Shown: one piece after another, positions 13,901 through 28,900 of the stretch
How positions within the stretch are numbered: the stretch's first letter is position 1
Layout: every line of letters starts with the position of its first letter
Origin: Mytilus californianus
Taxonomy: Eukaryota > Mollusca > Bivalvia > Mytilida > Mytilidae
DNA: 64,000 nt
Direction of reading: 5' to 3'
Assembly: GCF_021869535.1 (NCBI RefSeq)
Contig: NW_026262701.1
Location: 7,393,501-7,457,500, forward strand
Notes under the pieces: generated by a model
What the model was told of the DNA's origin: nothing
The model's database searches: none
What the model saw: the letters and a program-made list of their open reading frames with translations, nothing else
Translations under genes and position numbers: made by a program

Positions 13901-16900
13901 AATCTAAAAATGTTCATCAATCTTCTCCTCTATAACATCCAATGTCTCTGAATAACATATATAGTTAAACCTCTTAAATGATGAATATCAAAATTTCAGA
14001 CAACAAAATGGACCCTATAAGAACAGTAAATATATACCCATAATTAACTGTGCCTTAAAGACTGAAATGGTATTTAGGATAAAGTCATTTAGAAAGGTGT
14101 ACACTGTAACATCATATTCTTTGTCAGTGAAAACAAGACATTTACCAAATAAACTAATTTTTGTCATAATTATAGCAAGAAAAACTATACTCAGATGTTC
14201 TTTGATTTTTTTTTTCATACTTAAAGAATAACTGTGTTTGTAAAAGTTACAATCTTAAATTGAATCTGTTATGCCTTTCTTCAAAATCATAGCATTGTTG
14301 AGCTTTATATTTCAATGTACAAGTCAATTAATACAGGTTGCTTAAAAAAAATAAAGTTATACCTGAATGTATTCTAGAGTAACCATCACTTTCATGTGAC
14401 ATTTCACTGAAGAACAAAATAAAGACAATTATAATATATTACTACTGGTACCTTGTTGTAGTAAACTGTTCCTGTTCCTTCAGATCTAATGGTGGCTGTA
14501 CTACTTTTCCTGTATGGTTCATCATCTTCATCAACTCTTACATTTCTGTAAATAAAATGTTACAATGTATAAACAGTTAGAGGAAATGTTTGTCAGTGTT
14601 CTATCTCTGCTGGCCATAAGGGAAACTTGAACTTTGGCACATGGCTGAACTGTAATGATGCTTTACTCATTTTCTATCTAAATGAACTCATCATAGATAC
14701 CAGGATTAAAATTGTGTACGCCAGACGTGTGTTTCATTTACAAAAGACTCATTAGTGACGCTCAAATAAAAAAAGTATAAAAAGGCCAAATAAAGAACGA
14801 AGTTGAAGAGCATAGAGGACTCTAAATTCCGACAGGTTTTGCCAAATAAAACTAAGGTTATCTAAATTAATTGAAACTTGCTGAAAACTTTTGAATATGA
14901 AAATATGAAAGCTGAATTGAAGTTTATAGGTTACTGTGGATTCATTTATATTTGTGGGTTTCAATTTTAGTTTATTGCGATAAATATGTATTTTCTAGGA
15001 TAAATGATTACATGGTTTTGCCAAAGTCTGTATTACAAGCCTACAGAAAAATTTTCACTTTGTTGAACATTCACCCATGAAATCCACAAAAAATGTGTAT
15101 CCCACGAATAATAATTAATACACAGTATACACTCTGATGATGTAAACTTATATTCTTAGAAACCTCTTAAAATAAAATAAACTCCTTGCTGGAAACCAAA
15201 AGGCTATAGCTGAAATCTGCCAAGTTACCCATCTGGCATTATCTTAACAAGAGTGCACACGCTGAAATGTCTCGCCTTCTTTACTAATCATTGATATTAT
15301 GTTGATAGTCCTAAATATAAAGCTTTATTACAACTGTCACATAAACTTAACATTAACCAAGTAAACTAAACATTGACCAATGAACCATGAAAATGAGGTC
15401 AAGGTCAGATGAACCATGCTAGGCAGGCATGTACAGCTAACAATTCTTCCATACAACAAATAGAGTTGACCTATTGCTTATAGTTTAAGAAAAACAGACC
15501 AAAACACAAAAACTTAACACTGAGCAATGAACCTTGAAAATGAGGTCAAGGTCAAATAAAACCTGCGTGACTGCCAAATTGATCATAAAATATTTCCATA
15601 CACCAAATATAGTTGAACTATTGCATATAGTATAAGAAAAACAGACCAAAACACAAAAACTTAACTATAACCACTGAACCATGAAAATGAGGTCAAGGTC
15701 AGATGACACCTGCCAGTTGGACATGTACACCTTACAGTCCTTCCATACACCAAATATACTAGACCTATTGCTTATAGTATCTGAGATATGGACTTGACCA
15801 CCAAAACTTAACCTTGTTCATTGATCCATGAAATGAGGTCGAGGTCAAGTGAAAACTGTCTGACGGGCATGAGGACCTTGCAAGGTACGCACATACCAAA
15901 TATAGTTGAACTATTGCACATAGTATTAGAAAAAAAGACCAAAACTCAAAAACTTAACTTTGACCACTGAACCATGAAAATAAGGTCAAGGTCAGATGAC
16001 ACCTGCCCGCTAGACATGTACACCTTACAATCATTCCATACACCAAATATAGTAGACCTATGGCATACAGTATAAGAAAAACAGACCAAAACACAAAAAC
16101 TTAACTATAACCACTGAACCATGAAAATGAGGTCAAGGTCAGATGACACCTGCCAGTTGGACATGTACACCTTACAGTCCTTCCATACACCGAATATACT
16201 AGACCTATTGCTTATAGTATCTGAGATATGGACTTGACCACCAAAACTTAACCTTGTTCACTGATCCATGAAATGAGGTCGAGGTCAAGTGAAAACTGTC
16301 TGACGGGCATGAGGACCTTGCAAGGTACGCACATACCAAATATAGTTATCTTATTACTTATAATAAGAGAGAATCTAACATTACAAAAAATCTGAACTTT
16401 TTTTTCAAGTAGTCACTGAACCATGAAAATGAGGTCAAGGACATTGGACATGTGACTGACGGAAACTTCGTAACATGAGGCATCCATATACAAAGTATGA
16501 AGCATCCAGACCTTCCACCTTCTAAAATATAAAGCATTTAAGAAGTTAGCTAACGCCGCCGCCGTAGCCGCCGCCGCCGCCGGATCGCTATCCCTATGTC
16601 GAGCTTTCTGCGACAAAAGTCGCAGGCTCGACAAAAACTATTGATTAAAAAGACCTTAGACACAAAAACAGTCATGGAGTCTCTTCAGGCTTTCCACTAT
16701 CCTCATTAAATGCAATATCCCCCAAAGAAATTAGGAATCTAAATACAAATCACTCCCACTACATAAACACATTCAATGTTCTTTGTAATCCAACATTTTG
16801 CACTACTTGCTTCATTAGACACTTAGTAAGAATATAAAATGTACTTCTAACTTTAAACAGCCTTCAAAGTTTACAGTCAACATCACCTGCCCTACAACTC

Positions 16901-19900
16901 TGCACAACAAACGTTTATATACATGCATATTTCACACTAGATTTAACATACAACTTTAAATGAAGATTCGTAACAAAGAGAAAGGTGTATAATAATTCAC
17001 ACATCACATCATTAAGACACATTTGAAGGTCTATATACAACAGTCTGGATGCAGATCTAGTGCTTTATAAAAGAGAACAATCTTTCTGATAAATTCCTCT
17101 GACATAAGTAAGAATTACAATTCAGAAGAGGACAACATAAAGATCAGACAAAAAATCTCAAGAGAAAACATGAAAACTGAAAATAAGGAAAAAGAAATAT
17201 TCCAAATTCAAACAATTACATTTATTTTAAGTGTTTAGGTGTGACTTAACAGACACAATAAAACTGCAAATAACACAACGTTTTGTCACATGGCAAATAA
17301 ATTCTACATGAGGCCTTTCCTAAGCCATGTCAAACCCTTTTTGCCCTTCTTTCTTCTCCCTTTTTTACATTTTTCAACTATTGTTTAAAACTTCTGTTGT
17401 GAAATTTATTTTTACTTTAGGAGAAGAATCCTATGTTGGATTAAACAACACTGTAAAAAGTGTTACTAAAAGTCAGACTATTTCACAAGCAGTTACAACA
17501 ATTAAACTTTCAGATCAAAATAAGAAGTCATGTAGCTTACAAGTACAATGTACATTTGGAGCAAATTTGCCAGAACATAAAAGCAAAACTGGTCTGACAT
17601 GTTATAAAGTGTTTTTGCAAACTGGCAGTCCTGTTGGTCCACCACATATCAGGTAGGTCCACTAATTTTGATTGTAGTGGTGGTCCGTTTGTCCAATTAA
17701 AACTTTATGGTGGTTATATTCTACTTTATGCTTTCTGGTATTTATTGTAGCTCCTAATCAAAATGTATATCAATATTTCATATTAAACCATATTTAATTG
17801 GACTTATTTTAATTAATACTTATGGAAATAATCAATAGCAAAACATCAACTACAAATACAGAACCATCAAATTTTCACTGGGACCACCAAATTTTGTAGT
17901 CATGGTGGCCCTAATGACAACCAAAGTAAAAAAGATTTTGAGATTCTTACAGTTCGGCTGGAACCATGATATTAGAACAGTTTAACAATAAGAACAGACC
18001 TTATATACTGTCAGGACTGTATTACATATAAACTCCACAATATTTCACCACTGGTCTATTTACCACAAACAACATGTTTACCTGTTGTTTACCATTTTTT
18101 ACATAAAAAACAATAAATCAGTAAAAAGAGGTACATTTACTCTCAAATACATGTACTTCATAAAATTACATTTTATCCTCGGAGCACAGTTTGACAGCCA
18201 TACATAGCTTTAAACTATCTGTAGCTGTACTGTACACAGATAAATACTAAATCAACCCTGACATACACTGAAATAACCACTTACTGGTATTTTGTACAAG
18301 TAATTACGATAAAATCGGATGTGAAACTTTATGTGTATTAAATTTAAAGGTCGTGGCTATTTGTCTGCTGTATTTTTACATTTCAGATTTAACCAGATTT
18401 CATACTTATTTCTGATGAGTTTTGTATTGATATAATATCATATGTCATATTTAATTGGAGATAAACCCTTTACTTCAATTGTTTAGAGAGTATAGGTGAC
18501 ACTTATAACAATCTAATTTAAAGAATCAAGTGGTCTTTTTTGAGAAAAAAAAATTATGAGTGCTGTCATTATATGTAAATCTTAGATATAAACAAAGCAG
18601 TGAGTTTCGTTTGGAAGAGTTGTAAAGATCCATGATGAAAAGGAAATTACTTCATTGAATTGTTTTGACCTAGTCTTAGCAATGTAGGTCACTTTGACCA
18701 TGTCAGTTTTTGATGCAAGTGTTTTATATTAATGGCTACAATATCTTCTGCATGCTGATATACAGATTACTATACTCTTCAATTTCACTATTAGGTAGCA
18801 TTATAACATGCTTTTACCATGTTTACATGGAATATCAATGCCATTTTCAAAATAAAGAGGCTTTAACCATTCAAAACAAAAATATACAGGAAGTCATACA
18901 CACGAGAGGAATCACTCCAATCGATGGAATTTCAGAGTATTAGTTCTACGATTTGAATAATACAAATTGTGAAAAAGATAAAAACAAATGCCCTAAAATT
19001 ATAGATCTTAGAAATTTAAAGAAGAAACACACTGGTAAATCAACATTTTCACACCTAGATCCAACTGGTATAAGTCCATGCTATTAGTACACACTGTATC
19101 TGTATCACAAAACTAATACTGATAGATTGGCTTCTGCTTAACACCACATAGCATAAATAATATCCCTAAGCATGCTAAAAATATGACCTAAGGCATAATT
19201 GACATAGCCATTCTAAAATAAAACTTCCAATTTAATTCAATTTCATGCTGTTAGTACAACTGGATGCCAAACACCAGAGTACTACCTGAGGTCAATCAAG
19301 GTCATTCTGCGAGGCTGTAAGCATGGATGCTTACGGGGCATCTGAGGAGTGCTGTATATATTCTGCACATCAAACATAGTTAACATGGCTGACTATTACA
19401 TCCTCTTGTATTATTATCATATCTGCTGGCATAAAAGAATTAATAAGCATGTTAACCAAATAAAATTCAAATAAAGATATTAAAATACTGTTAGGTGTTA
19501 TAAAACTTAATAAATGTTAAATTGTTATTTCAAGCTGTATAGTAAAATAAAACACAGCATAAGCAGTGGCATACTAAACTGTGTAAAACTTATTTATGGT
19601 AAGGCCATATAACTAAATGTAGTACTTGATTGAAGTATGTTAATACAATGAAACCTGAATCCTTGCAAGGTTTTAGTAACGTATCAAAAATTATTTTTTT
19701 TAGGAAACAAATATTTGAGTTTTAGTTCAATAAGTTTTAAAATGACAGAAAAAAGGTGTTCTTGTTCTAAAATTTAATTAAATTTTTTTAATGAACAGGT
19801 AGGCAAAAATGGTGAGTTTAAGCATAAAAGTATGAAGGCCTATGCTAAGAAGATGAAAGCAGAAAGGCCAAGAAGGCTGAGTGTTTAGCACAAAAAAGTG

Positions 19901-22900
19901 CTAGGCTTAGTATGCAGAGTTGTAAACACTAAACGAGGGTAGGTCTAAAAGATGCTGAGACTGGAAGTACACTGATCATAAACAGTTTTCTCAACAGTCC
20001 AATGATCTCATTATGACCACACACACACTTCGTTCCATTAATCATTATACATTGTGTAGATCTGTCCAAATGTCTTCCTGTAAAACTTCACTTCCTTCAG
20101 TCTATCCCAAAGATAAGAAATCACATAATGTTTAATATTATGCTGATAAAATGTCAAATTATGAGGTAAATGTTAAAACCTATAACACTGTAACAAAGTA
20201 AATATGCTATCAGGCAGTTTATCAAAGACGAGATGCAAACATATGGGGTAATCTGAAAATGTCAGAAATTTTAAAACTTTGATATCTGATGGTAAAAGAC
20301 ATAATTTTTTTCAGACCAGTAATTTTACAGGATCATAATGCAAAAATCTTAATTTCAGCAAGGACAAGTCCAATGACAACAGTCAATAAAAGAAGAATGT
20401 GTCAATGGGACACAGATGTCCCCGCTTGTATTTATATGGCAAATTCAGCAAATTTTCAATTTATAAAGGGACATAGCTCGAGAATGGTGAAAGTGAAGCC
20501 ACTCAAATTTGATGTGTGTTTGGTGAAAATAAGCATTGTGTACAAGATTCATAACATTTGGTTGATGCAAACTAAAGTTAGAGAATGGAAACCAATTTGG
20601 GACGTACAGATGGACAACAGTAAACCTTAAGACCCCCTTCGCCTAGAGGTTGGGCATAACAAAACTCTACACAGATATCTATAGATTAAGTAACACAACC
20701 ACCCAGAAACAGGAGGTTAACAAAGATGCTCTTGAAGGGTAGGCATTTTCTGCTCAACTACTTGCAGAGCTTGCCTTCTGGCATTTACTCTTGTTTGTTC
20801 ATATGGGGTCCTATAGATGTCTATTTTCTCAAATTTGTGTAGTTAAGTTGCTGTTTAATTTTAATTGACCCAACATCACTTTTTATTATTAACACCCAAT
20901 GTAATATAAAAACAAGACAAAATGTGTTTAGTATCAATGTCCTAAGAACAAGTTACAAGTACTGGACATGATGTTGTAGTGACAAAAGCATTGTATAAAT
21001 GATTGAACAAATCTGTTATCCAACATAAAGAAGGTGCAGAGATAAGGTAATAAGTGAATGGTCATGTGATGTAGTGTTGTTTCATGACATTTTTCTTGTT
21101 TTAGTGTCATGATTGATATAGAAATTAATTAGGCAGACATTACTTTGATATCTTACTCCATAGATCTCAGGTGTCAAAATATAACTTAGTACTGTAGGCA
21201 AAGCATTTTTCACCAATTTAACATAAACATGTAGCAAATTAAAAAAACAACATTAAAAGGCTGCTGTTTTCCAAGAAAGGAATACCAGACCATAGTAAAC
21301 TGAGAGCTATTACTAGACTTTACTTTACTAATGATTCTAACCACTTGGTTTATATTAGTAAAATGTATTTCCACATTAACCCATAATAGAGTAAACATTA
21401 TTCTCTAATTTGTTTAGTTTTAACATATTTTTTTGCTAATAGATTTGTAAAAGGAATGAGACACAACTTTAAACAAAATTATAAAGTCTCTTCCAGTAGT
21501 TTGTTAATAAATCATACATCAGTCTGATGTGCAATTGTATACTGAAATGTCGTTGGCATATACATAGCAATTTATGTCAGCAATTTCAAATATGTTAACA
21601 TTGTAATAAGTTATATAATAATATCTTTAACATACCCATTAATAATCATTGTGTATATACATCCAAGACTTCTCTCTTACACAATCAATACATGAAGTGA
21701 TTCAAAATAAATATAAATACTGCATATCTGTATCACAACATGTAACACATTTTGTGTATTTATTTCCTATGAATATAAACATAGTCTCCTCGTTCACCCT
21801 CAACATGATTCATTATATGTGTAAGCTGGTGCACTATGATCCCGGTCAGGACAATAACATAATCTTCCGGTACTCCATTCCATAAAATTATTAATAATAC
21901 ATTAAACCATCAACACAATGCAAATCGAGGTATTAAAAACAATAAATACAACACCACAGATACTGTTTTATTAGACGTACAGGTAAACATGCATTCTGAC
22001 CTGTCAGGTATTATGTCCCCTGGGGCCTAACGTCCCTTGTAAACACTCATCCAATCATCACTTTATTAAATAATCCTCTTTTCACATAAATATTGATCAG
22101 TCTAGAAAATACACAGATTGTGCTGACCAAAAATATTTTCTTCAAAAGTTAAGCTACTGTCAACAATATGAATACTATCACACTTTGCTAATCATTATAC
22201 CACTAAATTTGTCTGGTTTCTAATGCAAAAAGAATAATTCACATAATGTCATCTCCTCAGAGAAGTCTCTTTTATATGCTCCAATGATAATTAATATTAT
22301 CAAATCATTAATATATCAAAAAAGCTCCACAAATATTTGTGTCTGATCGATTGTCTCATTCATGTATCATCACTGTACCTAAGGCCAAACCATACCATAA
22401 CATTATATATAACCTGTTGTAAAAACTCTATACAAATTATTAAGGTTAATAATTTAAGTCAAGTCCTATTAACTTTAAACTATGAAAAAGCAGCTTAATT
22501 TAATCCAATTATTAAATAAGTAACTCTGTATGTGACAGGTCGCTCAACCAAAGCCTGGTTTTTGTGAATTAATTTAAACACAATTAGATAATAACTGACC
22601 CTGTGTCAGGTGTGTATTGTTTAGAAGGTGTATAATAATATCAACGACATATACCCTCAAACCAAATATAGACTTTAATATCTAAATAAATCAAAGATGT
22701 CTTTATTCAATAAGTAAATTTACTGGTTAAACGTTTACTAAATATCAGAAAATAGACTATTATCAATACAACTCCATCATTGCCGTCTTACGATTTTAAA
22801 AAAGTTCTTAACGGGTTAGGCCAGGGTAACAACAACATTTGTTCTTACATATTTACACCATGGAATAGGTGTAAATATCCCAACACTTCTGTCGAAGTCT

Positions 22901-25900
22901 TGTTGAAATTCATCATGACATTTTCTGTTAAGGGTATACTGAAAGTGCATACAAAATAGAACAAGACTCCAACAGTAGATTTGAAGAAAGTGAAGCACAT
23001 GATAATAAAGCATTGTATGTGCCTTTTTAATTTCAAAATTGGATTGAATTCATAGCACTTATAATTTTCTTAGCATCATCCCTGTAAGTATCTGTCACCT
23101 GGAATTACCTGATGGCAAAATATGTGTTCACCTAATCAAGAAGGTACAAATTATATAAACAAACACAATCAATAGGGGAAAAATGCTTTAGATAAACAAT
23201 TTTTTTAAAACCAGTTTGTCTGGAGATAGAATATTCATATTTCATTTTTATTTATCTTTTGGGTAAAACTACATTTTGAAGTAAATATCACAGGCTACTA
23301 AAAACAATTACATGTGGCCTAACACTGTTTACTTTGATTGATTGCTGGTGTTTAGTGCCATTTTCAGCACTACTGGCTATTTCGAGGTGGTCAGTTTTTA
23401 TTGGAGGAAACTGTTGTGCTTGAAGAGAGCCACTGATCATTGACTTGTTTTCTTTGATATACCTGTAAAATTACATAATATATACAACTTGCACTGAAGG
23501 TCAATATCATGAGGGAAGAAAAGTAGGTCATATTGACTTGAAAAGATGTAACCCATATTTCACAAAAAATCTTATGAACAAAACAAAAACTTTTTTTTTA
23601 GTAATTAAGATTTGATATTTAGAATTTATATTTAAAATAAGGCAAATCAATTATATCATATGATCTGTTAATGAGAAACAGTGATACAATGAGGAATTGG
23701 GATGTGGAATGAATTATTGATTGATTGTTGGTGTTTAATGCCACTTTCAACACTCTTGGCTATATTGTGGCAGCCAGTTTTAATGATGGAGAAAGCTGGA
23801 GGTACCTAGAGAGAACTACGACCTTAGACAGATAAACTGGCAAAGGAGTCAAATGCACCTTCCACAAGCAGGGATCACAATCTCAGTGTAGACAGATAAA
23901 CTGGCAAAGGAGTTAAATGCACCTTCCACAAGCAGGGATCACAATCTCAGTGTTGACAGATAAAATGGCAAAGGAGTCAAATGCACCTTCCACAAGCAGG
24001 GATAACAATCTCAGTGTTGACAGATAAACTGGCAAAAGAGTTAAATGCACCTTCCACAAGCAGGGATCACAATCTCAGTGTTGACAGATAAACTGGCAAA
24101 AGAGTTAAATGCACCTTCCACAAGCAGGGATCACAATCTCAGTGTTGACAGATAAACTGGCAAAGAAGTCTAATGCACCTGTCACAACAGGGATCACAAT
24201 CTCAGTGTTGACAGATAAACTGGCAAAGGAGTCTAATGCACCTGTCACAACAGGGATCACAATCTCAGTGTTGACAGATAAACTGGCAAAGGAGTCTAAT
24301 GCACCTGTCACAACAGGGATCACAATTTCAGTGTAGACAGATAAACTGGCAAAGGAGTCAAACGCACCTGTCACAACAGGGATCGAAATCTCAGTGTTGA
24401 CAGATTAACTGGCAAAGGAGTCAAATGCACCTGTCACAACAGGGATCAAAATCTCAGTGTAGACAGATAAACTGGCAAAGAAGTCTAATGCACCTTCCAC
24501 AACAGGGATCAAAATCTCAGTGTAGACAGATAAACTGGCAAAGAAGTCTAATGCACCTGTTACAACAGGGATCACAATCTCAGTGTTGATAGATAAACTG
24601 GCAAAGGAGTCAAATGCACCTGTCACAACAGGGATCACAATCTCAGTGTTGACAGATAAAGTGATCACTATAGACCAACAACTCAGACCACTCGGCCAAT
24701 CAGGCCCAAGACATGAGATAAAATTTCCATTTATGCTGTGAACAAAGATTGTTATGTTTATCATTAGAAAAACAAGAATGTGTCCATAGTACACGAAGCC
24801 CCACTCTCACTATCATTTTCTATGTTCAGTGGACCGTGTAATTGGGGTCAAAACATCTAATTTGGCATTAAATTAAAAAGATCATATCATAGGGAACATG
24901 TGTACTAAGATTCAAGTTGATTGGACTTCAACTTCATCAAAAACTACCTTGACCAAAAACTTTAACCTGAAGTGGGACAGACAGACAAACAGACGGACGG
25001 ACAGACTGACGAATGGACCCACAAACATAATGCCCCTTATTGGGGCATAAAAACAGGAAAGTTTAAAAATTATAAAATTGTCATTACATCTGGACCTTGG
25101 TATGTTAATATTCATTAAGAAAACAAATAAAACATAAAACATAAAAATTGCATTACACATTATCACTATCATTCATTAAAGTTAGAAGTGGAACTGATTA
25201 TTGGAATTATCCTTTTTTTCTTTTTGTTAACCCTGAATTGATCCCAGTATAGATTCTACAGATAATATATGACTAATCTGGACAGGTTGTTGCCACTTAT
25301 GTTTAATTAAACAAAATGTCAATTGCTTTACAGAGTTAAACTAGTACATTTCAACAGTGTGACATGGAATAAATTTAGCAAATAATGATCTAGTTTGACA
25401 CAAAGGTTTACCAGTTAAATTACAATAAAGAGAGAGGAATCTCACGGGGGCCACTCTTTTCATTTTAGTTTCAGTAACAAGTTAAACTTATGCAAAAGGT
25501 ATTGTTTTGGACACATAATGAAAATCCCCCCCCCCCCCCCAGTTCCAAATCCACGGAGACTTTTCAAGATGATGATCCTTTATAAATGTTTCCACCAATT
25601 TTCTGTGATAACAATGAAATGAACATCAACCCCTCCCTTAGATTAGAGAAATATTTCAACAAAAAGAATGTCTTGACACATAATCTTGATCCAGAAATCC
25701 TATATTGACCAATGTCTCACTATCGTCCAGGCATGTGACCTTACATTATGGACTGCCAGATGTCTGAGAATCTCAAAAGTTTAGTAAGACAATAACATGA
25801 AACACAGCTGTTGATGGGTTGGCAATCTTCCTATCGGCTAACAAGTTTACAACAATTACTGCCGATTCACATAAACAATATCATCTTTCTTCTAAATTAC

Positions 25901-28900
25901 TCCACAATATATAAAAGAAACAGAAATTTATGGTTTTTGAGTATTCAGACTATTTATTAAATAGTTTGAAGCAACTTAATACCCCCTATCATTCAGTTAT
26001 GCTCTGTAAGAAAAGTAATGGTTCTGTATACATAAAAATTCATGTTTCTTGGGAGGTCAGCATGTTCACTATGTTCTCAGCTTCAAGATTTCTACAGCCA
26101 GGCATTTTCATGTAAGATCACAGTTTAACCAGATCTATTATCATCTTCCCATTATATATGTAATCTTTATATGATGCATGTTAAATTATGTTGTTCATTT
26201 AATGTTTCATCAATATTTCATTTTATTTAAAAAAAAAAATTTTAAATCATAATATAGTCAATTTTTTTATGGTATTTTTCTCTATTTATATTTGACGATA
26301 ACTTTGAAATCCACTCAAAAGGGAAACAACTGTTTTTTTTTTACATGGTATGAACTCAAAAGATTGCATAGTTACATTTTGTGGATTCAGCATTATTTGT
26401 ATGGACTAACATTTGTGGATTTAGAGGGTATAGGCTGACCACAAACATTCTAACTGATCACAAATAATAATTTCCTATTGACATGAATACAAAATTTGAA
26501 AAAATAATGAAATCAAGAAATAGTGGAAATTACACAAAATTGTTACCCACGAAAAAATAAGCAGCAGTATGGTATACCATTCATGATTAAATATGTAGTA
26601 CTAATATATAGCATATAACTATAAATAGGAGCCATAATGCAGTTTAGTGTTAGTAAAACATTAATCGTCATCAAACAAGATATCTATACTATACAACTTT
26701 TGTGTACTTGAAATGATATAAATGGACCTCACAGTCCAGGCAATTATTATTATTAGTCAGTCATATATGGCAGGACTTGCTTTTGAATTCCACAATTAAT
26801 GTACATCTATGATTATTTGGTCAACAGAGAGGGTTCAAAATAAATTCTTTTCATCTATCATTCCATACCTGTTTATACCTTTTCGTCTATCATTCCATAC
26901 CTGTTTATACCTTGTGATGTATTTTGGTTTGAAGTTAACTTTGCTTCAGATCAAACTATTTTATTTTAAAACTATTATAAAATGTAGTGATGTAAAAGAA
27001 ACATAAAAGAGTAGACCCATACTCAATATGCAAACTGCTGAACTTTTGCAGGGCATAAATAATCCATACATATAGTAAGTAGTTAAAGATTCAGGTTGCG
27101 GCAAAGAATATGAAGCCCCCCTTCTATCCCCCCCTTTAATCAAAATAAAATTCATCAAATTGCCCCATCTCCAGTCTCTTCACTCTCCCCCCCCCCCCCC
27201 CCCCCCCCCCCCAATTTTTACTAATACAGCCAATAACATCCCCTTTCCTTGAACACTGGATCCATTACCAAAGAAAAATGCATCGATAATAAAATATGGG
27301 AAACATCTTAATACATACCCTTCCTCTGTCATTATTAACATCACACTACATATCCAATTCAACACATGTTCTTGTAAATATTTACCACATGTAACACATC
27401 CATTTTTAAAGTTTCATTTCCAAATAAACTTTTTGAGTGAAATAAAGTAGTTCATAAAGCTACTAAAATATCAACTGTGGTGTATATAGGAACCATTTAA
27501 AAATGGCTGAAAATACAAACATTTCACATCTCATCTACCATCCATTGATACTATGATCAAGTTTTACTAGGTTAAGTGTTTTCCTTTGTACTGTAATTGT
27601 TTTACATCCTAAACACTCTTCAGATATTACCATGTTTTTGTAGCATTATAATTCAGATCAGTTATCAAACTCCATCATTATTTGAAATCCTGTATCCGAA
27701 AGTTTTAGATCATCCATTAAGTACAAAGTATAATCCATTCATCATAAACACCTTTTTTTACCTAAATCCATCTAAATCAGCAAAATTATTTTCTATAATC
27801 CAATGATAACTAATCTTTAATGATATAAGTCAATGAAGAAAAAAATTGGCCATCCAAGAATTATTCACTTTGAGATTACTTGTATCCAATAAAAAAATCT
27901 CATTATATAATAAAATCCAAAAACATAAATACATTTTCCACTTTCTTCTGAGAAAACCAATCTGATTCTATTGTAAATTGTAATTAAGATTCCAAATATA
28001 ACAAAATAATTGTTATTCCATTATAGAGATAGTGCGAAATTATTCAATCAGATGAGTTGTTAAAAACCTTGTGAATTTTCTCAAAAATTCTCAAGAAATA
28101 ATTTCTACCAGCATTCCAGCAAATGAATGTATATATTAGCAATAGGGCATGGTAGCACATGTGTTGCTAATCAGAACTGGGGTAATCATATTAATACATT
28201 GCCAGGAAATCATTTTAACATTTGCTTCAAAATCAATATATAATTATCCAAGGAGTATTTTGAGTAATTAGCTGTTTTTCAGACACACCATTTCTTATCT
28301 ACTTCTGTTCTATGACCACAATAGAACTATGATACCATTTATTTACAAGTTAAATGCATTGTCATTTTTGTTTGTTGAATAATGTATGCTCTTCATAATA
28401 TTGTATGTAATGCATGACTTGAAACAGGAAGGAAAGTTATCTGATTTCTCCCTCAGAAGAATAGAGGGTAGAATACGGTCCCCTCCAATATCTTACCAGA
28501 AAGTCTCACTTTTTTGGTGATAATATCTGCTTCTTTTTACAAACAATTTAGAAGGGGCATTAGAAATCAAAATTATGTTGGGTGGGGTTTAATAAAAATG
28601 ATCAATATTATATAAGAAATGTTTTTACAGCTATTTGCAATCTAAAATTATTTTAGACATGTAACTTGAGTAACAACCGTATTTGACCCTCTTTGGAAGT
28701 CGTAAGCATCCCTGTATTAGTACCCTAAGTTTATACCTTAGAGGGTATTTTTTTCTACAGGGAATTTGGTTTTGCTGGCACATTATATTAATTATTGACT
28801 TTATTCACCTGTCTAACCATTATCTTGGCATACAGCATAGACACTTGTCTCTTGATGAAGACTGTATGTGCATTTTTCCAACATCCTTTAGGGAGCAACC

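Noticed and set aside
24105-24794. Minus-strand frames with VTGALDSFASLSVNTEIVIP repeats
   Set aside because: Shadow of the 63 bp satellite; a plus-strand frame is open over the same units.
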